From JBBAAS01 sp041658125 (GTDB lineage Bacteria > Patescibacteriota > Microgenomatia > UBA12405): 16,146 bases of DNA. The notes beneath the pieces were generated by a model that saw only the letters and a program-made list of their open reading frames with translations, had not been told where the DNA came from and ran no database searches. Both the position numbers and the translations under genes were made by a program. The stretch spans positions 1 through 16,146 of the forward strand of contig JBBAAS010000017.1 of NCBI GenBank assembly GCA_041658125.1, written 5' to 3'. How positions within the stretch are numbered: the first letter of the stretch is position 1; every line of letters begins with the position of its first letter. Below are positions 6,828-13,027 of the stretch, one piece after another.

Positions 6828-7856
6828 CTAACGCAACATTTTATACCACTCTTTATCCTTCTCCACCGCTTCCTCCCAATTCCTACTCAAACTGTGATCA
6901 TCGCCCTGGTACACCACCAGCGCCGCTTCACCGCCGCTCATATTTATTCCCTCTATTACTTTTTCCTGCCATTCCACCTTACACCACTCATCCGCTGTTC
7001 CCTGTTGTATCAATACCGGCGCCTTCACCCATCCGTAATAATTCTCCATCGCAAACCTTCTCGGATCATATCTGCTTAGAAATTCATCCACTTTTTGTTT
7101 CACATATCTGCCACCTTCATCATCTGTAATTGTCTCCAACACGCTTTGAGGAAATGGCTTGGTCATCGGCGCCCATAAAACTGTCGGATAATTGGCTCCC
7201 GACACTTCCAGCACCGATAAGGCTATCTGTCCACCGTTACTGTGTGCCCAAATCCCGATTTTATTCGGGTCAACTATCCCCAACTTTTTTACCGATTCAA
7301 TCAAATCTAAAACATTAACCACTTTGACAAACCTAGCCTCCAAAATATCCGTTGATTCTGCCTCTGACCCCGCAAATCCCAAAAAATCCAAAGACACGGT
7401 TACATATCCGACTCTCGCCAGTTCATCGGCTACCCGCCATGTCCCCGACCCGGAATAATACCCCTCCGCGTCAGTATATCCCCGAATCATAATTATCGCC
7501 GGTAATTTATTGCTCATCGGGGTTAACGGCATATTCACCATCCCGGTAATCCATTTTCCCTCACTTAAAAATCTAAACTTTTGGGTTTTAAAACCAACAC
7601 TTTTTAATCCCAAATCTTTCCGCCTACTTTCCACTTCGGGGATATTCCCCAACATTTCTACTTTATAAACTTTAGAAACTTTCGAAACTTTATAACTTGC
7701 CTTCAGGCTATCAAAATCATATTTTTCATAAACTCTTTCTCCCAATTCTTTTTTGATTCCAAGCGGACTCACTCCGGCCCTTCTTCCCCATATCCACCAA
7801 CCCAATAAACCAAGTATTACTACCGATACTCCCATCACTATCAACCACTTCTTCAC
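6828..7856 (-). CDS. Membrane-anchored alpha/beta hydrolase
   Basis: Residues 5-23 form one hydrophobic helix followed by GRR, which would anchor the protein in the membrane; since K3 and K4 precede it and RR follows it, orientation is not certain. The alpha/beta hydrolase domain follows: an IIMIRGYTDAEG oxyanion region, nucleophile in AHSNGG (S206), acid in GTADEW (D289) and His in GDDHSLSRNW (H321), a complete catalytic triad. The layout resembles dienelactone hydrolase/prolyl oligopeptidase-type esterases or peptidases; substrate is unknown. Between the anchor and the domain a four-unit 9 bp tandem repeat encodes SKV/YKV. It starts 4 nt after the HAD stop codon and is clearly in the same transcript. 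Confidence 0.85.
   Translation of the reverse strand: MKKWLIVMGVSVVILGLLGWWIWGRRAGVSPLGIKKELGERVYEKYDFDSLKASYKVSKVSKVYKVEMLGNIPEVESRRKDLGLKSVGFKTQKFRFLSEGKWITGMVNMPLTPMSNKLPAIIMIRGYTDAEGYYSGSGTWRVADELARVGYVTVSLDFLGFAGSEAESTDILEARFVKVVNVLDLIESVKKLGIVDPNKIGIWAHSNGGQIALSVLEVSGANYPTVLWAPMTKPFPQSVLETITDDEGGRYVKQKVDEFLSRYDPRRFAMENYYGWVKAPVLIQQGTADEWCKVEWQEKVIEGINMSGGEAALVVYQGDDHSLSRNWEEAVEKDKEWYKMLR
7660..7695. repeat. Four 9 bp tandem repeats (ACTTTATAA and variants)
   Basis: Units on the plus strand are ACTTTATAA, ACTTTAGAA, ACTTTCGAA and ACTTTATAA. They lie in frame inside the hydrolase gene and encode YKV/SKV steps in the linker after the membrane helix. Because units are multiples of three, copy-number change would lengthen or shorten the linker without a frameshift. 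Confidence 0.85.
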
Positions 7857-7860
7857 ACCT

Positions 7861-8490
7861 CTATCTTAGCAAAATCCGCAAAATTTCCTCCGGTTTATCT
7901 ACTACAAAATCAGCTCCGGCCTTCACCAAATTCTCCCTGGCCTCATAACCCCAGCTCACTCCAATTACTTTAATTTTGGCCATTTTGGCCGCCTCGACAT
8001 CCCGGCTTTCATCTCCTATATATATCACCTCTGCTCGCTTCCACTTCATTTTCTTCATTAACTTTTTTATTTTTTCTCCCTTGCCCCACAAATTTTTTTC
8101 ATCATCAACTATATCAAAATAGTTCAAAACTCTTTTGGCCTTTAAAAACCGGTTTACATTTTCCACCGTGTTTGACGTCACTATACCCATCGTCATTCCT
8201 TTCTCTTTAATTTTCTTTAAAACCGCTTCCACTCCCGCCAGTAATTTAACTTTTTCCATCCTCTTGCTAAGTTCATCCATTACCTCCCGGTGGATCTTTG
8301 GAAAATCAGTCGGCTTTATTTTCAATAACTTAATAAACTCTTTCGCCGAATATTTTCTAAGTTCGTTCACCTGGCTACCGTCAATTTTTACCAAGTTATA
8401 TTTTTCGGCCACTTCTCCATAAATGTCATAAACCATTTCCATCGACATCGCCAAAGTCCCGTCAAAATCAAACAAGACTACTTTTATCAT
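7861..8490 (-). CDS. HAD-superfamily phosphatase (phosphoglycolate phosphatase-like)
   Basis: A 209 aa haloacid dehalogenase-type hydrolase that likely removes phosphate from a small metabolite. Motif I is DFDGT with D8 and D10, motif II VTSN, motif III Lys around KGEKIKK, and motif IV GDESRDVEAA. A helical cap lies between motifs I and II, as in the phosphoglycolate phosphatase/beta-phosphoglucomutase group. The frame is open further upstream to 8553, but ATG 8490 starts directly at the first strand (MIKVVLFDFDGT), and the longer version would run into the divergent membrane protein gene. It is the first gene of the minus-strand run; substrate is not predictable from sequence. Confidence 0.9.
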   Translation of the reverse strand: MIKVVLFDFDGTLAMSMEMVYDIYGEVAEKYNLVKIDGSQVNELRKYSAKEFIKLLKIKPTDFPKIHREVMDELSKRMEKVKLLAGVEAVLKKIKEKGMTMGIVTSNTVENVNRFLKAKRVLNYFDIVDDEKNLWGKGEKIKKLMKKMKWKRAEVIYIGDESRDVEAAKMAKIKVIGVSWGYEARENLVKAGADFVVDKPEEILRILLR

Positions 8491-8496
8491 CCCGTA

Positions 8497-8509
8497 ATTA
8501 TGCCATAAT
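8497..8509. promoter_or_regulatory. 13 bp palindrome in the 19 bp divergent gap
   Basis: ATTATG-C-CATAAT is a perfect 6-1-6 inverted repeat that fills most of the gap between the divergent HAD and glycosyltransferase genes. Each arm also resembles a -10 box (CATAAT). It is well placed to be an operator for the HAD-to-NDT-RHH gene run, possibly bound by the RHH proteins that run encodes. This is inferred from position and symmetry only. Confidence 0.35.
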
Positions 8510-9922
8510 ATGATCAAAGTGCTTAAAAATCCCAAAATCCTTCTTCTTCTCATCCTTCTTTTTTCCTTCTTTTGGCGTTTTTTAAACTATCAAAATCGCT
8601 GGGTTTTCAATCAGGACCAAGCCCGCGACGCCGTTATCGCTTCTTATGCCCTGCAAAACCACCTTCTGCCTCTCCTTGGTTCCCCTTCCTCGGCCGGACC
8701 TTTCAACTTTGGTCCTCTTTACGACTGGCTTATCATGGCCGTTACCTTTCTTTTTCCTTTTGCCTCCGGTCCTTGGGTTGGCTTTACTCTCATTTTTTCC
8801 CTTACCCCACTTCTTTTTTATTTCATCGGCAAAAATGTTTACCATAAAAACTTTGGTCTGCTTTTAGCCGCTATCACCGCCTTTTGCCCGGCCCAAGTTG
8901 CCAATGCTCCCGACATGCTCAACACTACTATTGTTTTCTTTGCCGTAACTCTGGCTTTCTTTTTTCTCTCCTTCTACCTTAAAAATTCCCGTCTTATTTT
9001 TGCTTATTTTTTTGCTTTTAGTATCGGTCTCGCCCAAAATTTTCACTTTCAATCCCTTGGTCTCTTTTCCTTACTTTTAACTGCCTTTCTTATTAACCGC
9101 CTTAAGCTTTTCCCCCGTCTCAAGCTTGGTCTTACTTTTACTGCCGGTTATTTAACTGCTTTCATTCCCATTCTTATTTTTGACTTTACCCATCGCCATG
9201 TTTGGATCACTTCGGTTTTCAACTACTATACCGGCGGCGTCAACAAATTTTTTGTTCCCATCCGCTGGCTCACTGACCTTCGTGATTTCTGGCCTCAAAC
9301 CTGGGGCGAGATTATCACCAACATCCCTGCTTTAGGTTATTTACTCCTGGCTATTTTTATTTTCACTTTCGTTTTGTCTTTTAAAAAAGGCTATCCCCAA
9401 TTCCGCTTTTTCTGGATCGTCCTCCTTTCTCTTCTTATTCAGGTTGTTTTAATGCGCTATTACAAAGGTGTCCGCTCCCGCGAATACCTTATTTTCCTTC
9501 ATGCTTATTTTATTTTTCTCACTGCCTGGAGCTTATATTTTCTCCCAAAACCTCTTTCCGCCATTTTTATTATTCTCTTTTTGATCGTTACCTCCGTTTT
9601 CAACTTTAACCTCGTCTATCAGCACCCCTCCCAAGTTCAAAAAATTTACACCCTCAAAAAATCTATCGACCTAAACTATCCGGGGCAATTGGCGATCTAT
9701 TCCCTGCCAACCCTTGACATGGCCGCCATGCCCATTTTTTATCTCTACTATCGCGAAAATAAAATCAACCCCGCCGGCACCCCCATCCAAATCACCATCG
9801 ATCCTCAAAATAATTATTTTGCTTCTCCCCTTTCTTCACCCTCTGCTACCCTGAAACTCTATACTCCGAAATCTATTTACAACCGCCTCTTCATCAACTA
9901 CCCCTCGGCTTTAACACGATAG
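8510..9922 (+). CDS. GT-C family membrane glycosyltransferase (PMT/ArnT-like)
   Basis: A 470 aa polytopic membrane protein with roughly 10-12 hydrophobic helices spread to about residue 365, then a hydrophilic C-terminal part of about 100 residues. After the first helix comes RWVFNQDQARDA (30-41), the acidic loop expected for the catalytic site of PMT_2/ArnT-like enzymes that use lipid-phosphate-linked sugars. Such proteins glycosylate proteins or lipids on the outer face of the membrane; donor and acceptor cannot be told. The ATG is 19 nt from the divergent HAD start, so its promoter must overlap that gene or its own start; a GTG at 8519 is an alternative start. Its end overlaps the convergent small gene by 29 nt. 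Confidence 0.85.
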   Translation: MIKVLKNPKILLLLILLFSFFWRFLNYQNRWVFNQDQARDAVIASYALQNHLLPLLGSPSSAGPFNFGPLYDWLIMAVTFLFPFASGPWVGFTLIFSLTPLLFYFIGKNVYHKNFGLLLAAITAFCPAQVANAPDMLNTTIVFFAVTLAFFFLSFYLKNSRLIFAYFFAFSIGLAQNFHFQSLGLFSLLLTAFLINRLKLFPRLKLGLTFTAGYLTAFIPILIFDFTHRHVWITSVFNYYTGGVNKFFVPIRWLTDLRDFWPQTWGEIITNIPALGYLLLAIFIFTFVLSFKKGYPQFRFFWIVLLSLLIQVVLMRYYKGVRSREYLIFLHAYFIFLTAWSLYFLPKPLSAIFIILFLIVTSVFNFNLVYQHPSQVQKIYTLKKSIDLNYPGQLAIYSLPTLDMAAMPIFYLYYRENKINPAGTPIQITIDPQNNYFASPLSSPSATLKLYTPKSIYNRLFINYPSALTR

Positions 9923-10229
9923 ATCTGACCCCAAGCTCGTCCAATCCCTTCCTAATTCTCCCTAAAATATCTTGTCCGGTCGTCGAAGCCCAATAATCTC
10001 TATCCAAAATTTCCGGCAAGTCACAACCCAACAAATTACACAAACTGCTTCTCACACCTCCTATTACTATTTCCTTCTCTTTTTTAGCACACCCTCCCGG
10101 TATTACCCAACAAACCCTTATTATTTGTTCCGCCGGCCTTGCTAATCCATCGCTTAAAGCCATGACCGCATCCACTGCTCCTTGGTATTGTTTCAAATGT
10201 TCCAGCATCGACATACTTCCAAAATACAT
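9894..10229 (-). CDS. Small conserved-looking protein of unknown function, 111 aa
   Basis: No family recognised. The protein is soluble, has four cysteines (in VCWVIPGGCA and LCNLLGC) and reads as a real sequence: a helix-rich start (SMLEHLKQYQGAVDAVMAL), a middle strand-like VIPGG and IVIGGVRSS, and an ILGRIRKGLDELGV helix near the end. An SD-like purine stretch (GAGATGAG) lies just before the ATG. It follows the Nudix gene by 30 nt on the same strand and is likely the last gene of that transcript. Its 3' end overlaps the convergent glycosyltransferase by 29 nt. A shorter start at an internal Met (SMSMLEHL) is possible. Confidence 0.6.
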   Translation of the reverse strand: MYFGSMSMLEHLKQYQGAVDAVMALSDGLARPAEQIIRVCWVIPGGCAKKEKEIVIGGVRSSLCNLLGCDLPEILDRDYWASTTGQDILGRIRKGLDELGVRSIVLKPRGS

Positions 10230-10259
10230 CTCATCTCTATCTTTGCCAACCCCCCAACT

Positions 10260-10757
10260 TCAAATTGCTCTCACACCCGGCAAACATTCGCTACAAACAA
10301 CTCCTCTCCTTCCCTCAATAAAATCTCTTATTGGCTCACTGGCACATTTCCTTCGAGATAATTTAAAAATTTCTTCCGGAGATATCCAGCGGTGGTTAAT
10401 AACCTCCCCGTCAACAGACTTAAAAGAAACTCTTTCACTAGACCGCCCTTTATAATGAACCAAGAAAACTCTTCCCCAAAGAGGAACTTCTTTATTGCCT
10501 CCGTTGTAGTCGCCAATCCAATCGGAGACAAGATCATAATCAACTTCTATTTCCCCAATTTCTTCGGTAAAAAGTCTTTCTAAATTCTTTTCTACGGATT
10601 CTCCTGGCTTAGCCGTTTCGATCGGGAAACCCCAATCACCCACCTTTTTATCAACAATCGATTTGTCTTCAGTTTCCTGAACCACTATAATTTTTCCATC
10701 TTCGCTTTGAATAATCGCTCCCACAGCAATTATTTTTCTTTCCAGATTGATAGCCAT
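10260..10757 (-). CDS. Nudix hydrolase-like protein with a degenerate Nudix box
   Basis: Nudix proteins hydrolyse nucleoside diphosphates linked to another group. The 165 aa protein has the fold order: strand IIAVGAIIQSEDGKIIVVQE, then DWGFPIETAKPGESVEKNLERL and FTEEIGEI (about 41-70), then WGRVFLVHY and HRWISPEEIFKL. The box is imperfect: the usual PGG is PIE and REUxEE is RLFTEE. The PGE segment and the EE pair (E65, E66) that bind Mg2+ remain. Activity may be altered. The final 20 residues contain CSECLPG, a possible metal site. It begins 2 nt after the polyprenyl synthase stop codon, so a role in isoprenoid diphosphate chemistry is possible but unproven; it does not look like type I IPP isomerase. 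Confidence 0.75.
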   Translation of the reverse strand: MAINLERKIIAVGAIIQSEDGKIIVVQETEDKSIVDKKVGDWGFPIETAKPGESVEKNLERLFTEEIGEIEVDYDLVSDWIGDYNGGNKEVPLWGRVFLVHYKGRSSERVSFKSVDGEVINHRWISPEEIFKLSRRKCASEPIRDFIEGRRGVVCSECLPGVRAI

Positions 10758-10759
10758 AA

Positions 10760-11845
10760 TTAATGATCTCTTTTAATAATAAACTCAATTCCCGCTTTTA
10801 ATTGGTCTCTCCCTGGCTGAAACTTCAAAAAAGTTAATTTTTTTTCAAAAATCATTTCGGCCTCTTTGGCATATTTTTCTGCAAGCTTTTTTCCGTGTTC
10901 AAGACTACCGTAATCCTTCATCATCTTAATTACCCATTCTACTTCCCCAACTATCTTCTTCTCCCGTGGCTTTTCCATAATAGCCAGCAATTTTTCTTTA
11001 TCCTTTCCCCTAAGCGCTCGAAATAGATGTACTAACATAATCGTCCTTTTCCCCTCATAGATATCATTCCCCATTTGTTTTTTATTACCCTTAAAGTCAG
11101 AGGTAAGGTCAAGTAGATCATCCACAATTTGAAAAGACCGGCCTAAAGTTTTTCCAAATTCGTAAATATCGGCTAATTGTTTTTTAGTCGCTCCCGCCAA
11201 AATCGCTCCTAATCGCATTGGTCCGGCGATAGTATAGTAACCGGTTTTACTTTCCAGAATAAACAAAACATCTTCGTCGGTTAAGTTTGTCTTGCTCTCT
11301 TGAGTCCATTTTATTTCTGCCGTTTGGCCAAGAACTGTCCGATCCAGCATTCGTAAAAATTCATCCATAATCAAAAGCCCTTTTTTTTCTCCTACAATTT
11401 TTAGGTTATCTCTTAACATCCGCCACATCACCACATGTAAAGCGTCCCCGGCATTGATCGCCAATTCTTTCCCATAAATTTTATGCAGGGCCGGTTTTCC
11501 TCTTCTCTGCGAAGAATCGTCTTCAATGTCATCATGATTTAAAATCCAATCCTCGGAAGTCTCCATGGCGGCTGCAGTTTGCAAAGCTTTTTTTTCCGGA
11601 AAACCCATAGCTAAAGCCGTCAAAAGAACTAGAGACGGCCGAAGATACTTGCCTTTTCTTTCCGGATATTCCGAAACCATTTTTTGATGGAATTCGGCCA
11701 TCTCCGAATATTTGTCAGGGACCTGGCAATAATCGGGAAAAACTGTCAATTCCTTAAGATATTTTTCAATTACTGGCCAGATCTTTTCTTTTTTCTCTTC
11801 CAGGACTGCTTTAAAGTCAATTTTACTCATTCCCAATTTTACCAT
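10760..11845 (-). CDS. Polyprenyl diphosphate synthase (trans-isoprenyl type)
   Basis: Condenses isopentenyl diphosphate onto an allylic diphosphate to build isoprenoid chains. Landmarks are GKYLRPSL (65-72), the first Asp-rich motif DDIEDD (105-110) followed by RRGKP, LGQTAEI, the GKTLGRSFQIVDDLLDL region with the second Asp-rich motif (242-246), and GKRT. 361 aa is at the long end of the family. A bulky Trp100 five residues before the first motif suggests a short product, around C15-C20 (inference from FPP/GGPP synthase rules). It is the first gene of a minus-strand set with the Nudix and 111 aa genes, and is divergent from rplJ. The frame starts at ATG 11845; ATG 11830 (MSKID) is an equally likely start. 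A -10-like TATTAA lies at 11866-11861 on its strand. Confidence 0.9.
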   Translation of the reverse strand: MVKLGMSKIDFKAVLEEKKEKIWPVIEKYLKELTVFPDYCQVPDKYSEMAEFHQKMVSEYPERKGKYLRPSLVLLTALAMGFPEKKALQTAAAMETSEDWILNHDDIEDDSSQRRGKPALHKIYGKELAINAGDALHVVMWRMLRDNLKIVGEKKGLLIMDEFLRMLDRTVLGQTAEIKWTQESKTNLTDEDVLFILESKTGYYTIAGPMRLGAILAGATKKQLADIYEFGKTLGRSFQIVDDLLDLTSDFKGNKKQMGNDIYEGKRTIMLVHLFRALRGKDKEKLLAIMEKPREKKIVGEVEWVIKMMKDYGSLEHGKKLAEKYAKEAEMIFEKKLTFLKFQPGRDQLKAGIEFIIKRDH

Positions 11846-11869
11846 CTTTATTTCTGCGTCTTAATAGGT

Positions 11870-11875
11870 TATAAT
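11870..11875 (+). promoter_or_regulatory. -10 box of the rplJ-rplL promoter
   Basis: TATAAT is a perfect -10 hexamer. The -35 region is weak (TTTATT at 11847-11852, 17 nt spacing). A start near 11882 places the transcript 5' end directly at the L10 leader, which supports the assignment. Confidence 0.6.
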
Positions 11876-11879
11876 CGCT

Positions 11880-12007
11880 CTACCACCGAAGACAGCCGGT
11901 TTAGTCCGCCAAAGCTTCAGCGACGGCGACCAACTAATTAATATCCTGCTCGAGGCAAAATAATTTATTTTGTTTTATTTTGCGCCTCGATCTTCGAGGC
12001 TTTTTTT
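11880..12007 (+). promoter_or_regulatory. L10 leader with attenuator and masked Shine-Dalgarno
   Basis: CTACCACCGAAGACAGCCGG at 11880-11899 matches the conserved core of the L10 leader, the RNA site where the L10(L12)4 complex binds to repress its own operon. ACCG (11885-11888) can pair with CGGT (11897-11900) around AAGACAGC, and CTA with TAG outside. Downstream are two exclusive hairpins. Antiterminator: TCGAGGCAAAATAA (11950-11963) with TTATTTT-(GC)-GCCTCGA (11975-11990). Terminator: GCCTCGA (11984-11990) with TCGAGGC (11994-12000), loop TCT, followed by seven T. The terminator 3' arm contains GAGG (11996-11999), which is 8 nt before the rplJ ATG and is the only visible Shine-Dalgarno. The hairpin could therefore block both transcription and translation. 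Confidence 0.8.
11904..11930 (+). repeat. Palindromic repeat unit in the L10 leader
   Basis: GTCCGCC, a GCTTCAGC core and GGCGAC form an imperfect stem with one bulge. It matches the element at 555-580 in rplA at about 21 of 25 positions. It lies between the L10-binding core and the attenuator hairpins, so it looks like an insertion into the leader. Confidence 0.55.
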
Positions 12008-12517
12008 ATGCCAAACGCTCAAAAAATTGTCATGGTCGACGACCTGACTCAAAAAATCAAATCCGCCAAGTCTACTGCTTTACTTCAATATCAAGGTCTA
12101 ACTGCCGCTCAAATGGCTGATCTCCGCGATCAAATCAAACAACAGGGCGGTATTATGGAAGTTGCCAAAAACTCTCTTATCACCCGCGCTTTGGAAAAAC
12201 TGGGTATCAAACTTCCCGAAATTCTCACCGGCCCCACTTCTTTGGTTTTTTGTGATCAGGACGAAATCGCCCCTCTCAAAGAAGTTGAAAAAGTCAACAA
12301 AGACAAAGAAAAAACCAGCTTCAAGTATGGCATTTATGACCAAAAACTACTTTTAGCTGATGAACTTAAAAAGTTTTTAAGCTTGCCTTCCAAATCCGCT
12401 TTAATTGCTCAGCTTCTCGGCGGCTTAAAAAATCCTTTACAGCGCTTAGCCTATGCCTTTCGTTTTAACCAAACCCAATTGGTTTTAACTCTTAAAGCCA
12501 TTGCAGAAAAAAAATAA
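12008..12517 (+). CDS. rplJ: Ribosomal protein L10
   Basis: L10 anchors L12 dimers to the ribosome and forms the base of the factor-recruiting stalk. At 169 aa it matches the family (E. coli 165). The N-terminal RNA-binding domain shows KSTALLQYQGLTAAQMADLRDQ, VAKNSLITRAL and GPTSLVF. The C-terminal helix region SALIAQLLGGLKNPLQRLAYAF is the L12-binding part. Start ATG is fixed by the family N-terminus and by GAGG 8 nt upstream, which is buried in the attenuator hairpin. It is cotranscribed with rplL, 79 nt downstream, behind an intergenic hairpin. Confidence 0.95.
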   Translation: MPNAQKIVMVDDLTQKIKSAKSTALLQYQGLTAAQMADLRDQIKQQGGIMEVAKNSLITRALEKLGIKLPEILTGPTSLVFCDQDEIAPLKEVEKVNKDKEKTSFKYGIYDQKLLLADELKKFLSLPSKSALIAQLLGGLKNPLQRLAYAFRFNQTQLVLTLKAIAEKK

Positions 12518-12525
12518 ATTTACAA

Positions 12526-12549
12526 TTCTCCCTTTCCTCAAAGGGAGAA
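12526..12549 (+). repeat. Perfect 10 bp inverted repeat between rplJ and rplL
   Basis: TTCTCCCTTT, loop CCTC, AAAGGGAGAA. On the plus strand it is followed by A residues, not T, so it is not a normal terminator. It could be an mRNA processing or stabilising hairpin that helps set the L12 excess over L10, or a copy of a dispersed intergenic repeat; the sequence alone does not decide. Confidence 0.7.
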
Positions 12550-12596
12550 AAAAAGAGGGATTTAAAACAAATTAATAATTAAAAATTTATAAAAAA

Positions 12597-12980
12597 ATGG
12601 ACGCAAAATTAACCAAAATTTTAGACCAAATTTCCAAATTGTCAGTGCTCGAGCTCTCTGACTTGGTCAAAGCTCTTGAAGAAAAGTTCGATGTTAAAGC
12701 GGTGGCAACGACCACCGTCCCGACCGCCAGCGTCGGGACCGGAGCAACTCCAGCTCCAGTCGAGGAAAAAACCGAATTTGATGTCGTTATCACCAATGCC
12801 GGTGCTAACAAAATCGCCGTCATCAAAGCTGTTCGTGAATTTAAGCCCGAACTCGGTCTCAAAGAAGCCAAAGATATGGTCGATGCTTGTCCCGCTGACC
12901 TTGGCACCATGAAAAAAGATGCTGCCAACGAAGCCAAGCAAAAACTTGAAGCGGCAGGGGCCCAGGTGGAGCTGAAATAA
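12597..12980 (+). CDS. rplL: Ribosomal protein L7/L12
   Basis: L12 dimers recruit and activate translation GTPases. The N-terminal dimerisation/L10-binding helices are residues 1-30 (ILDQISKLSVLELSDLVKAL), the hinge is about 33-57, and the C-terminal factor-binding domain starts at EKTEFDVV and contains ANKIAVIKAVRE, LGLKEAKDMVD and AKQKLEAAGAQVELK. The 127 aa length is normal. Two details differ. FKPEL before GLKEAKD and DACPADLGTMKK in place of the common VEGAPKPVKEG are family variants. The hinge (residues 35-48, AVATTTVPTASVGT) is encoded by two adjacent DNA palindromes. No Shine-Dalgarno is visible; the start is set by the family N-terminus. Confidence 0.95.
   Translation: MDAKLTKILDQISKLSVLELSDLVKALEEKFDVKAVATTTVPTASVGTGATPAPVEEKTEFDVVITNAGANKIAVIKAVREFKPELGLKEAKDMVDACPADLGTMKKDAANEAKQKLEAAGAQVELK
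12701..12739 (+). repeat. Two adjacent palindromes encoding the L12 hinge
   Basis: GGTGG-CAACGA-CCACC (12701-12716) is directly followed by GTCCCGAC-CGCCAGC-GTCGGGAC (12717-12739), whose 8 bp arms are perfect. Both are read in frame as hinge residues. The rest of rplL shows no such symmetry. Confidence 0.8.
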
Positions 12981-13002
12981 TTTCCTTTTTGTTGAAATTC
13001 TA

Positions 13003-13024
13003 AAACCCCGCTTCGGCGGGGTTT
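13003..13024 (+). terminator. Rho-independent terminator after rplL
   Basis: AAACCCCGC, loop TTCG, GCGGGGTTT, then GTTTTA. The stem is 9 bp with a stable UUCG tetraloop and a T-rich tail, 22 nt after the rplL stop. It may also end minus-strand transcription from the transposase gene, because the A-rich 5' side gives a short U tract on that strand. Confidence 0.9.
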
Positions 13025-13027
13025 GTT

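Noticed and set aside
12587..12937. 116 aa frame opposite rplL
   Set aside because: Antisense of a certain L12 gene; composition rich in Ser/Ala/Thr as expected for a shadow.
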